A DNA stretch of 64,000 nt from Rotaria socialis. Taxonomy: Eukaryota > Rotifera > Eurotatoria > Philodinida > Philodinidae. Where the stretch lies: the NCBI GenBank assembly GCA_905331475.1, contig CAJNYU010003614.1, positions 1 to 64,000 on the forward strand, in the 5' to 3' direction. Shown here piece after piece: positions 38,640 through 50,883 of this stretch. The position numbers and the translations under genes were made by a program. Position 1 is the stretch's first letter, and each line of letters starts with the position of its first letter. The notes beneath the pieces were generated by a model. It was not told the origin of the DNA. It worked only from the letters and a program-made list of their open reading frames with translations, and did no database searches.

Positions 38640-39010
38640 ATTTTTTTGGAAATATGAAATTTACTTGAGTACGAGGTAAGTATTAACGAAAATGATTTTT
38701 GATGGAATTAAATCGGCAGTTTTTAATATTTAGTTTATACGTAATTCTCGGAATTTTCGACCTTATTATAATTCTAAAAATGATGTTCAAAATGAATTCG
38801 AAAATGAATTATATGTAACGGTCATCATCAGCAAGTTTACATCATTTGAGACTTTAATTATAAATTCAAAATAATTCATAGTAATGATGGTATCACTATG
38901 ACAACTCAAACAATTCCATGACCTAATATAATAATTAGTACATAGATGTAACATATATATATAACGAATATCAAGTACAAGTACCAAGTGTCAATATTTA
39001 GTATTGATAT
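38640..39010. repeat. Left arm of inverted repeat flanking the assembly gap
   Basis: Its reverse complement reappears, diverged, at about 40749-41150: shared blocks include TATCAATACTAAATATTGAC, ACTTGGTACTTGTACTTGAT, AAATGATGTAAACTTGCTGA and CTTACCTCGTACTCAAG. The 98 bp at 38693-38790 reappear without a mismatch, inverted, at 43140-43241. Probably a mobile element with long inverted ends whose centre includes the N gap. Confidence 0.75.
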
Positions 39011-39881
39011 NNNNNNNNNNNNNNNNNNNNNNNNNNNNNNNNNNNNNNNNNNNNNNNNNNNNNNNNNNNNNNNNNNNNNNNNNNNNNNNNNNNNNNNNNN
39101 NNNNNNNNNNNNNNNNNNNNNNNNNNNNNNNNNNNNNNNNNNNNNNNNNNNNNNNNNNNNNNNNNNNNNNNNNNNNNNNNNNNNNNNNNNNNNNNNNNNN
39201 NNNNNNNNNNNNNNNNNNNNNNNNNNNNNNNNNNNNNNNNNNNNNNNNNNNNNNNNNNNNNNNNNNNNNNNNNNNNNNNNNNNNNNNNNNNNNNNNNNNN
39301 NNNNNNNNNNNNNNNNNNNNNNNNNNNNNNNNNNNNNNNNNNNNNNNNNNNNNNNNNNNNNNNNNNNNNNNNNNNNNNNNNNNNNNNNNNNNNNNNNNNN
39401 NNNNNNNNNNNNNNNNNNNNNNNNNNNNNNNNNNNNNNNNNNNNNNNNNNNNNNNNNNNNNNNNNNNNNNNNNNNNNNNNNNNNNNNNNNNNNNNNNNNN
39501 NNNNNNNNNNNNNNNNNNNNNNNNNNNNNNNNNNNNNNNNNNNNNNNNNNNNNNNNNNNNNNNNNNNNNNNNNNNNNNNNNNNNNNNNNNNNNNNNNNNN
39601 NNNNNNNNNNNNNNNNNNNNNNNNNNNNNNNNNNNNNNNNNNNNNNNNNNNNNNNNNNNNNNNNNNNNNNNNNNNNNNNNNNNNNNNNNNNNNNNNNNNN
39701 NNNNNNNNNNNNNNNNNNNNNNNNNNNNNNNNNNNNNNNNNNNNNNNNNNNNNNNNNNNNNNNNNNNNNNNNNNNNNNNNNNNNNNNNNNNNNNNNNNNN
39801 NNNNNNNNNNNNNNNNNNNNNNNNNNNNNNNNNNNNNNNNNNNNNNNNNNNNNNNNNNNNNNNNNNNNNNNNNNNNNNNNN
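39011..39881. other. Assembly gap (871 N)
   Basis: A run of N of unknown sequence. Long frames predicted across it are meaningless. Confidence 0.99.
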
Positions 39882-40748
39882 AGGAGTAAGATAATCATCG
39901 TAATTGTTAAAATGGACACTAGTAACATTCACATATAGTAACCTTTATTGTAATTACTAACCTATTAATAGTTAAAATTTAAAAAAAACAACTTCCCTGA
40001 AAATTAAAAATATTGGCGACAAGCGCTGGAAACTTTAGTTGCTCTCGATCTATCGCGGATATTCATGTATTTGCTACAAGTGAGTTTTTCTATTAAAACA
40101 TCAATCAAATATTCTTAGATCAAATTTTTAACCATGATTAAAATTGATCTTGCATAAATCAAATAGAAACAGATCAATTTATCTTCTAACGAAAAGTCAA
40201 ATCAATCTGCTGGTCTTAACTATTGCTTTTCAGCAACCAACTAAGTAGTATTTAATTTTATAGAAATTTAGAGATTGCACTTGGGTTTAAAAATGAATAA
40301 GTAAATGCCGAATTAATTTTCCGACGCGTTTAATGTTTATTTTATTTGAAAATATGAAATACTCATCAGCGCTTTGCATTATATATAATCAAGAAAGGTA
40401 CAAAAGTTATATGGTAAAATAAAATGAAATAAAAATGAAGCAATTGAAATGAAATAATTACAACCGTTAAATATAATAAAGAATGGATAAATGAACTGAT
40501 AGGTTGAATAAAATAAATCGAAGGGGGCAATAACCTTCACGAGAATTCCGTAATTATTCTATAATTAATTTTTCAGGGCTTTTGTTCTTCAATGAAGCTC
40601 TGTAAAGGCAAAAGTTGTTCTTTTCTATTTATACTAATTGCAGTATTAAAGACTTGAGCTTAAAAATAAGAATAACGCATTACATACATTTATACTTTAT
40701 ATTAATCAATTTTATTAATTAGTTATTTGTTACTGTATATTCGTATTA

Positions 40749-41150
40749 TATATCAATACTAAATATTGACACTTGGTACTTGTACTTGATATTTGTACTT
40801 GATATTCGTTATATATATATGTTACATCTACGTACTAATTATTAGGTTATGGAATTGTTTGTATTGTCATAGTGATACCATCATTACTATGAATTACTTT
40901 GAATTTATAATTAAAGTCTCAAATGATGTAAACTTGCTGATGATGACCGTTACAATATAATTCATTTAGATCAAATTCACCATCATCTGGATCATTTTCA
41001 CCATCATATAGAATTATAGAAAGGTCGAAAATTTCGAGAATTACGTAAAAACAAAATATTTTATAACTGACGATTGATTTACATCTACATCATTCTCATT
41101 ACTACTTACCTCGTACTCAAGCAAATTCATATTTATGTTTTAAACGAGAA
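40749..41150. repeat. Right arm of inverted repeat flanking the gap
   Basis: An inverted, diverged copy of 38640-39010 with small insertions, for example a duplicated GTACTTGATATT unit near 40785-40810 and extra ATCATCTGGATCA near 40985. The arms are about 1.7 kb apart, including the gap. Confidence 0.75.
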
Positions 41151-41914
41151 TAAGGTTTATTCATTCAATTCTATAATGGAGAAAATTCTTCCATAGTAGG
41201 AAATTTTCTATCAAAGCAGCAGATTGTGCATCTCTGGTATGCGTATTTCGATAAATGAACATGTTTATTTTCAATAAAAAACAATTGACAGTGATATATC
41301 TGTTTTGAGTAAGATTTCTAGAATTATAGATTTGATTTATATAAATAAATGTATTTCAATCATTCGAATCAATAGAATGAGCTTATCGTTGTGTTTGAAA
41401 TAAAAATTGCTGAGCAACCGCTTAAAAATATGTCGACAGTTAGGAAATATCCGCACTTAGATATTTAACATAATCTTTATTTTCTAACACAAATGCAGAG
41501 AGCACAATGGGAATATAAGGGATACGTTGAAATATAGACGATTTGATTGAAATATGAAAAGTATGAAACGAATACCGAGGAAACCATAGCCCTTTGATTC
41601 TTCTCGATGGAAAATAATGGTATAACCATACCGAAGAAGATAAGCAGAATTGACAGTTTTTGCTCTGTGTCGTTTGACTCGGTCAACGACTTCGCGTAAG
41701 TTCAGTGAACGTTCAATAGATAGAATACTTAGACACCAAGTTCTTTATATTGTTGCTTTTCTAATTTTAAATGATTATATCATGTATTACATGATGCATT
41801 CAATATCGACACACGTGATGAAGCACATTTCAAAGTGTTCGTAATCACTAAGATTCGTTTATCAGCACTCAGTACTCTGCATCGTAATTAAATGTACCGT
41901 GTATACTTATATTT

Positions 41915-42312
41915 TGTGAAACACGACCTGAAAGGAGTGTTGAAGTGTTTAGGGTAAAAATTTACACCCCCCTCCCCCACAGACCGTTACCAACAAGTGA
42001 TTCCCCCATCACAGACCGTTACCGACAGGTGATTTCCCCACCAGAGACCGTTCGAGACCGGTGAAGCAGAGTTCAAGGGTTAAGACTAGAATTTGAATTC
42101 CTTCCAAAGCATTTTAATTAATTAGCTATTTACAGTCTAATTAATGAATTAATCTTCACAGACCTTGAGAGAAAAGCTTTGGATCCATCACAAACGGTAT
42201 TAGAAATGCAGGGAGAACAGAGAGGTGGAGCAATGACTATGATACACCTCAACAGTTACGTCGTGTTTCACATTTAAATCCCGAAGGGATTGCGCTAAAA
42301 GCTTTTTTTTCA
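41915..42312. mobile_element. MITE copy A with GGTCTGTGATGGGG-type internal repeats
   Basis: TGTGAAACACGACC at 41915 and GTCGTGTTTCACA ending at 42272 are inverted ends. Inside, on the minus strand, the unit GGTAACGGTCTGTGATGGGG occurs in about three variants of 30-33 bp (41975-42065). The outer part (42273-42312) is homologous, inverted, to 59362-59399 (AGCGCA-CCCTT-GGGA block), linking it to a second copy. No coding sequence. Confidence 0.6.
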
Positions 42313-42509
42313 CTATTCCAAATTAATAGCTGTATCCTCTTCGTATCCCTGTAATACCCGAGATAGACGGAATCCACCTTTTCTTCTTGATAGGATGCTT
42401 TCTAACTTTTTATCCAATACATTTAAAATTCAAGCGATCATAAATAAAACATTAAGTAATACTTAGAACAATTATATATCGATCGTGGTTTTTTGTTTTG
42501 TACTTTTAG

Positions 42510-43139
42510 TGAAATCTAAAGATATTGATAACGCAATGCATATATTCTCTTCCATTACAAATAAGTCTAATTATATGTATACAGTTATGTTTAAAGGTCA
42601 ATATTCTTTCAGAACGTTTTTTTATTATTATAAATATCTGTTATAAACAGGTCTAATTATTAACAATGTGGCAGAGAAGATATTGGATTTATTCGATGAA
42701 ATGAAAATTGAACCTAATCAGCTTACTCTCACTATTTTGTTTAATGCATCTGCTGTACTTAATAATAATCGACCAATGAAAACAGGAAAAAAACTTCTTG
42801 CTGAAATGCCTGAGAATTATCGAAATCACAATGTTATATCAACTTCAGCAATTGACATGTTAATGAAATTTGGTGATGTTGAAGGTGCTGAAACAATTTT
42901 TCGGTCAGTCAAAGCGAAAGGTGCTGATATTTATGGTGCTTTAATGAATGGTTATAATCTGAATGGTGAATCATGGAAATGTTTTAAGGTTTTTGAAGAA
43001 ATGAATGAAAAAGACATTATTCCTGATGAGATTGCATGGAATGTACTTATTGGTGCATGTTCAAAAAGTGGGATGCTACATCATTGCCAATATATTATGA
43101 ATCAAATTCCTTTGAATATTCAGAACAACATTCGAATAN
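42510..43139 (+). pseudogene. Pentatricopeptide-repeat (PPR) gene fragment, truncated at an N
   Basis: Two in-phase exons, 42510-42596 and 42651-43139 (54-bp intron), encode about 190 residues of tandem 35-residue PPR motifs. Examples are AEKILDLFDEMKIEPNQLT, DVEGAETIFRSVKAKGADIY, ALMNGYNLNGESWKCF and PDEIAWNVLIGACSKSGML. The alternation of motif lengths resembles the plant-type PLS class, which binds organellar RNA. PPR proteins of this class are rare in animals but reported in bdelloids, so horizontal acquisition is likely. The first exon opens at an acceptor with no start visible. The reading frame ends at a single N (43139), immediately followed by a repeat found elsewhere in the window, so the 3' end is missing through insertion or misassembly. 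Confidence 0.7.
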
Positions 43140-43241
43140 TTGAACATCATTTTTAGAATTATAATAAGGTCGAAAATTCCGAGAATTACGTATAAACTAA
43201 ATATTAAAAACTGCCGATTTAATTCCATCAAAAATCATTTT
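43140..43241. repeat. Third copy of the gap-flanking repeat
   Basis: About 98 bp identical to the reverse complement of 38693-38790, starting at the base after the N at 43139. Identity contrasts with the diverged copy at 40.7-41.1 kb, so this is either a very recent copy or an assembly join made through the repeat. Confidence 0.8.
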
Positions 43242-43244
43242 CGT

Positions 43245-45028
43245 TAAAGCATTTTTTTCAAATCAATTTTCTCTAAACATTATTCCGATTTCAATTACCT
43301 ACGACGACAAGATTGATGTTGACGCTGTTTCAACTACAAATAGATTTCCAATAATTCAGGATTACAATCTATTATGTTTTCCTATTCGTAAGATCGTAAA
43401 AATATGTAGAATTCGTTTGTTTTTAAACAGACAAATACTAGAGTACAAAGATCAAGATGTAACGAACTCCATGCATGGACAAAATATCAGAAAACAAAGG
43501 TTTCACTACGTTAACTTTTGTGCTCGATAGCAGGAGTTGGTGAAAGTGCTATATTGATTTTAATGAATATTATTATATTTATCTAGCGTATTGAATGACT
43601 TGGAAACAATCATGCGCTACTATAGGCCAATCATTTTACAACAGTTATTTCTGTTGTCAACTAAGCTGTAAGAAAATATCCGTATTTAAATATTTAAAAA
43701 CAAAAACTTGACAAAAAAAACAAAATACGAATTTGAGAATTTTGAGCAAGTAAAAATTTCAACAAAAATGATAACAATCATTAATATTAGTATTATTATT
43801 GTTTTTTTAAGCCTCAAAAATTGACTAAATAGAACAATTTCATATAATGCTGAGCGAATTTAATAATGTCAGGAAATCCACCTTAAATGAAAATACTTTA
43901 CCTCAAAATATCAAGGAAATTACGCTAAATTACTTTTAATTGACTATTGACAGTCTTGAATAGCTAATAGCGCATAATTTCCTGCTCATTCTTTCGCTAT
44001 AAAGATTTTCTGAAATATTCCATTTTTATCGAAAGACATCATCTCCAATACGCATATCTCAAATAGTATCCATTAATCAATCGAGAATTCTTGAGTTGTA
44101 TTAACTAGTAGTTTCAAATCAGAAGAATTTATCAAACTCATATCAGTTCTGATTAATGAGTTATACTTTTGCTGAACAAGATTAAATAAAAAAAAGAATA
44201 CGTGGTGCTCAATATCAATAGTTTTGAATTACTAAGTGAGAAGTTGTGAAATAATAGTTCTTCTATCTCTCTTTACATCAGCACTTATGAAACTTGATAT
44301 ATTGAAAGAAAAGTTTTTTTAATATTGGAAAATTGCAAAGTTGTATGCTTTTTTCACATCCTATAGCTTCGCAATACTATTATAATAAACGTTTCTCCAA
44401 AGACTTGTTTGGTAAATTTATAAATCCAATGCAATAATGTTTTATCAGGATTTCACCGATAGGGAAAAGATATTCAATGGGTCCGTCCGATCGACAACAT
44501 TTGATGAGTTTAACTTAGGAACTGTTCTCTCGTTCTTATGGAGTCAATTATTATTTACATTTTATCTTTGGACTACAGTTTTGGATTGATACAAGTATCA
44601 TAGAAAATTGAAGTTAGTTTTTATTTGATAGATTATAATATATAAACAGCGAGAGTTATTTGGATTAGTTTTGTTTAGTCACATGATGAAATAACTATAT
44701 AAAAACACGTGGTTAACAATATGCTACCCAGAAGCGGTAATTTAAAACTTATCTAGAGCAAAATATTTAAATTTAATGAATTGTGTATATGCACAGATTG
44801 AATTCTGTAAGATGTATTTCGAATCTTTTATTTATCATCTTATAGTTTCCAATGATAACATAAAAAGAACGAAACAACAAAATATGAATATGTTGCTTTC
44901 AATCACAATAAAGACAGTATGTGTATGTATATAAAATATAATAATAAAAAACATCAATTTTTATGTATAATTCCAACTGAACATTATTTTGATTAGTTAT
45001 CATTTTCAAAATAATTTGATTATATTTT
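43245..45028. other. Intergenic, no gene seen
   Basis: AT-rich. A Met-less open frame runs from about 43290 to 43530 (ITYDDKIDVDAVSTTNRF) without family resemblance. Otherwise nothing stands out. Confidence 0.4.
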
Positions 45029-47369
45029 TTATAGAGATGTTGGTTGCACTTGATTCATTTCAACAGAATTCGATTTCTTTTTTTTATAACCGTAAACAGA
45101 ATATTTAAACCACATAATGAAAATAATGACTCCAGATATACCTATAGGAGTAACAGTGGCTAAAATAATAATACGCTGTATCATATTTGATGTGATTTGT
45201 TTATCAGCAACTGTTATTGTTAGATGAGAAGCACTTGTTTGTGAAGTTAGTTCAATATTTTCAGTGATTATATTAGTTGATGTTTCACTCGGTATTACTT
45301 TTAATGTTGTTGTTTTTTCTGAAGTATCAGTTATCATTTTCGTTGTTATTGAAGTTGAGGTTATTATAATATCTGCATCTGTCATTGTAAGTGCATTTGG
45401 AATGGAAGTCGCACTTGAAGCTGTTACAGGGAAAATAGTGCTTGACATCATCGTCGTAGCAAGCTTAAAACAGAAAAAAGGTTAAGAAAAGATTGAAGAT
45501 ATTTTATTGTAGAAAAAATATTGAGTTCAGTAGGATAAATAATTAGAAGAAATATTTGTCTGTTTTTATGTTTTGGAAAGTAATTCATTATTGTTTTTAG
45601 TTTACATATCTTATTCTAATGATAATATAATTATCAATCGTTTTCTAAAAATTTCAAGTTTCATGTTGTAAATAGTTTCTTTTCATAGTCATCAGTTCCG
45701 TATAAGTTCTAGATGAGTACTTTCCACAATACATCAACTGTATTTCTATTGTTATAGCACGAGTTTGACAATAAAGAGAGTCTTTAGAATTTAGTCACAC
45801 GTCATGAGAAGATACAATCTCACCGTTGTTAATTCAGAAACGGTCATTTCATCTATTACTGTGGACTGGATCGTCATTGTCAATGTACTATTGGCCATTC
45901 CGGAAAAACAATTAATAGAAACGATTGACATAGAATCTTTTTATTTTCTCAACTAATTTTAGTGTCGACTGTAGAAAAAATTTCCTTCAATAAAATAAAA
46001 TAAACTATATGGAATAATTCTCAATTTGAAGGACTTCTCTAAGAGAGACAGATCGATCATCATATTACCATTATGGTAGATGTAGTTTCAGATGCGATTG
46101 GTTCGATTGAAGTTATCTAAATTTTACAAATAATACGATTTCCACAGTCATCTAAAGTTTAGCAATTACTACTGTTGATTGCTCTATTGTGGCTATGCTT
46201 GATATTTCTTTAACAGTTATGTCAGATACACTACAAAAGAAAAACAACAATGTCGTGCACGGAAATCATGAGAACCGTTTTTTTCCGAGTATCACCTAGT
46301 TAGAATCTCAGTTTCACTTTGCATTATTGTTATTTCTTTTGATGTTATAGTCGGTGCATTTGTAGTTGTTATTGAATCAGCTTTATTAAAATAGATTGCA
46401 CAGAAATCCTTTATTTGAGCGAATAACATATACTTACAACAAAATCCTTGTTGTATTGAAATTTCATCAATTCCAAACAAAGGCGCTTTAGGATCGAGTC
46501 TCTGAAAATCAAAGTATATCTAGAGGACAAAAAGCATCCGATTGGACATTGCAAATTCCAGGTAAGCCATAAAAGAAATCCTCACCATGTATCCAGGCTT
46601 TTTAGCTCGATAATTAACTTTTCGTTGTGTCCATCGATTGAATGAACTATTTGTAACATAATCGATGATTTCAGTTGTATTATCAACTTCTACTTTGCGT
46701 AGTTTAATACTCATTCGAATACCAATTCCTTTTGGTATGTAATAATAATAAATAATACATTGGTCATCTATTCCATTGATCCCACCTGTCCCAGCTTTGA
46801 GAGGAACAGAGTAGACCTCTGTCTCGAACAATCTTACATGTGCAAATTGACCTGAATTAATATTTTTTTACAAATTCAAAAATTATTTGGTGTCAATGTC
46901 TCCAATATATTCTGCAGTTACCTAATGCACATTTGCTGTTGGGACTTGTTGCTGTTGGACAAAAGCCCTTGTTACAGAAATACATATCCCACGTGTAGGA
47001 GTCGACTCGATAGGGAAGTTTACATAATTCACCATTTTCTGTTGGTTTAGCTTGAAAGTAAAAAAAGACATGGTTGAAAAAAGTTTTAAAAACAAGTCGA
47101 TCATAATTTATCTCACTCGTGGATGTTACATCCGAAAATGGAGAAATTGGTGGATCTTTGTCGATGGTGCCCAGAGTGGGAACAGTTAGCATAAGAGTGG
47201 TGAAACAATTAGCAACTAGTGAGGAGTTGTCAAAATTACATTCGAGCAATACTTGTGAAGAAATTAGGATTACATAACTATGAACTAAATGAAAATATCT
47301 CGAAGCATGTTGCATAATTTTGTTATTTAAAATTTTACCAATCAAAAAAATAGCTACTTGTCGGAGCAT
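45029..47369 (-). CDS. MAM-like type I membrane protein with Ser/Thr-rich stalk
   Basis: Minus-strand exons 47369-47339, 47284-47117, 47050-46922, 46851-46586, 46519-46438, 46380-46296, 46230-46170, 46116-46069, one near 45890-45820 (junction unresolved) and 45463-45029. Exons 1 and 2 join (56-bp intron) to a clean signal peptide (MLRQVAIFLI then VHSYVILISSQ). The ectodomain has LLECNFDNSS, NGELCKLPYRVDSYTWD, a Cys-rich loop, FETEVYSVPLKAG, NRWTQRKVNYRAKKPGYM and FGIDEISIQQGFC, the order and spacing of a MAM beta-sandwich. A long Thr/Ser-rich stalk in several short exons suggests O-glycosylation. The last exon has a transmembrane segment (IIILATVTPIGISGVIIFIM) and a short basic tail (KKKKSNS). 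Likely a cell-surface adhesion or receptor protein; ligand unknown. Confidence 0.75.
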
Positions 47370-47399
47370 TCTTTTAATTTTGTTTGAAAATTAAAAAAT

Positions 47400-50300
47400 T
47401 ATTTGATGTGTGTCATTGTATACTTATTCTTCGTTCTCAAAAGTAAAAATAATTTCCATTATCTCTTATTCAACAAAAACAAACTACCTCTATCTTTCTA
47501 TGACTTGTTAATGTGTAGAGAAATTCAGGTGTATCTGTTGGACATGCTTTTACATCTTGATGCGACGCTTATCATCAGTATAAACTCACCTTCGTCTTAA
47601 CTCTTTTTAGCTTATTTTATATAATATTTAATCGAGGTTACTTCATTGTTGCCAAATAGGATGTTAAATAAGGAAATCTTTTCAGAACTTTAAATTGACT
47701 GACTGTTTTGTTGTAATCAAAAACAATTGATATGTGCTTATATAACTGTAATAGAAGAGTAACACACAGATCTCGGAGAGCAAACAAAGAAAAGCATTCT
47801 CTAAACAGACTATTGGTATTTTATTCTTTTATTCCTTCCATTTCAATTAGTTAATTTTGATAAACAATATAATATCAATTTTAATCGATCGAATAAACTC
47901 AAATAATGTTGTTCTTTGGCTAAAACAAACAGTACAGTGATATAAATGGAATTCCTATAGTATGATTAGGCCAACAATCATTGATATTATTATTAAATTT
48001 TCAAAACAGACAGATAACATTGAAACAATAATTTGTTTCTATTCATCTTTATTATTCTGTATTAGATCTTACCAATTTATTACTAGAAATCAGCAAATCA
48101 AAATGAAACGAATTGAGTTATCAGGACACAAACCTTGTATGCATCATTCGTATTGAATACGTTGAGAAAATATCATCAGATGCGTATGATACTTGTTATG
48201 TTTATTAACTATAGCTCCTCTTCATCATAGATATTTTTACAAAATATAAAATGAATAAGAATCGTTGTTTTGAATATTAATATATTACGCATTTTTTATA
48301 TCATAAACTTTCACCTCGTTGATGTCATGTTTAATCTTATTCAATGAGCTCTATGTATTAGAAGCATAAAAAACAATTAGCATCATGTTCAAGTCTTTCA
48401 TCTCATCGTACCATATATATCTATAACTCTATTCTGTTCTATACGTCTCAAGCTAATGGTTCGGTGATGGTCTATATATTTTGCTTGCATGTCAAAGGTA
48501 GTCCGATTATACATACCGTCGTCCATAACTCATGCTATCTTTAATCACAACTTTTTATTTTATGTGCTTTCTTTGCTTTCATTCTTCATAAGAAGAGTTG
48601 CATGTAATCCGTACTATGTCTCTGAAGGCTATCATAGGTTGAGGGTAAATAAATCGCATGAATTCAAGAAACAGAAACAATTTTTTCTTTCAAAACTCTA
48701 CACTATTATCGTGAGTTAGATGAAATCAATACATCAATCTATCATTTAAGATTTATTTTCAAACCAATTTTGAATGAAATGAAAAATAAGTTGAAACACT
48801 ACGACAAAAGATAAATGGACAATATCAATTATTTCCTATATAAATGAACTAGTTTTATATTTGACTTTAGTATCGAATCAACAATGAAGACTTTCTGCGA
48901 TATTCCTATAGTGAATTACTCGATAGTAAATATAAAAGAACATTCTAGATTTGAAATTTGCTCCAGGAAAAATGGTAACAGTGTGACTACATAATAAACA
49001 AATGTGAAAAAATTTTTCCCATAAACAATTCCGGCGATATTAATCTTCAGTTTTCACTGTAGTATACTTGATAAAGTAATATAGCTACAACTTTCTTTCA
49101 CGACTAAAACAATTATGTATGTGCATGTAAGATGAACATATGCTTCATGTTTTTTGTATGAAATTTTGATTCCCTATTCATTTTATTGTTAGAAAATGAT
49201 GATCATGTTCTGATACGCCTAAATTATCTCTTCAATATTAACTATGATGATTGCATTTGATCATCTATCGAATCGAACTGATTACACAATAGCACTTTAT
49301 GGATAATAATTTTCTAGATGAAGAAAACACGATTCATATTTTGTTCTAATTGAAGATTCAATGAAATTTATATTTGATTGTATAAAAGACTTCTGTGCAA
49401 CTTTGTATTGACAGCAAGAAAATCCATAAAAGTAACACACAACTATAAAATATGAGCCTTAAATCACAAAATCACAGATTTTCATTATCTTGAAAGTGCA
49501 CGAAACACTGAACGATCGTCGTTAATGATAGAAATATAAGTTATTCTGCTGCTCTTCTCAAGTAATGTTGATTGTAGATAATGTGTTGACTTGATAAACA
49601 ATAATTATACTTCAAAACTTATAAATATTCTGTACTGATGAATCAAAGTTTTATTGACTTCTGGCGTTAAAGTTTCCCAGTAGTGTCAAACTTGAAACTT
49701 GAATTCAGTTGACAATAGAAAATTTCAACCTTCAACTTTCAACTCATAGCGATATATGTGTGAGTCACGATTCTTCACAATGCTATTGATTTAAAAGTTG
49801 AAAATTGAAATATTCAATTTTCAATTGAATTCAAGTTTCAAGGTTGACATATATGAAGTTTCCGAGTCTTATCCTGAATTCATTTAGAAATTATAAGAAT
49901 ACTAACAACTATCGAAGATTCTTGAGAATAGTGTTGGGTATATTTTCTTTTTGTACCATTTTGCGTCATATCGAAAGTGACAAAGACATTTTTCTCAATG
50001 GTTTTAAAGTGAACTTTTTCAATCCATTTTAACATATCTACGATAAAATCTACTGAATTTAAGAGTAATTGAGTTATTTCTCACCATTGAATTCTACATC
50101 ATGTAAAGTCTATTATAGAATTTAAGTTTATGCCATTTTTTTGTTTATGATTATTTCATAAAATTGTAACAAGTTGAAAAATGATGAGACGATATTGTTG
50201 ACTTATTATTATTATTCATGTCAATTGCTTTAGAAAATTATGCGAACATCACTTCAGTGATACGATTGATTTCAATCATGTCTGGTCATTTTTCAAGATC

Positions 50301-50880
50301 TGATAAAAGACAGCCTGTATCTCTTACATAGAACATTTTATCAAAACTGAAAATTTTCCAATTTCATGTATTTTCTATGGATTATTTACCAGTGAACTAA
50401 ACGTTGCCTTCGAATCATTGTTAATATTATCGAAATGTCTCTTCTGTTGTATTGGAAAAAAAAGTTATTTGGTACGCATTAACATATAAACTATATTTCT
50501 TTTCTGCTGCTTCTGTCTGATGTTTTCGAAAAATACACAAGAAACACAGGTGAAATAATGTATTGATGAAGAAAAAAAGCATAATAAACATAAATGATTT
50601 ACAAAAAAAATTGAATATCAAATAAATATATTTTGTGCATCTGTGGAAATAAAATAGTTTAGCTTTCGATGAAGTTTTTGAAAAATAGAATGTGAAAATT
50701 ACAACACTGAAAAAAATGAAACTATAAGAAAGTTAATTATCTTTTTGTTTTCGATTGAATGAATTCGAAAAGAAAAAGAGAAAAAAATCGGACCGGTTAG
50801 AGATTAATTTATATTTATGCTCACTGTTCTCAATAGACAGAGAAGGCATTATTATCACAAAACAAATATAATCGAAAATA
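47400..50880. other. Long intergenic stretch without genes
   Basis: About 3.5 kb of AT-rich sequence between the MAM-like gene start and the 3' end of the NEK gene. Short frames (47962-48156, 48489-48719, 49844-50032) lack family features. A cluster of AACTTGAA / CAATTTTCAATT words at 49690-49850 forms imperfect short repeats. Confidence 0.45.
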
Positions 50881-50883
50881 TTT

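Noticed and set aside
38906-39938. Several 300-residue open frames across 38.9-39.9 kb
   Set aside because: They are artefacts of translating the 871-base N gap.
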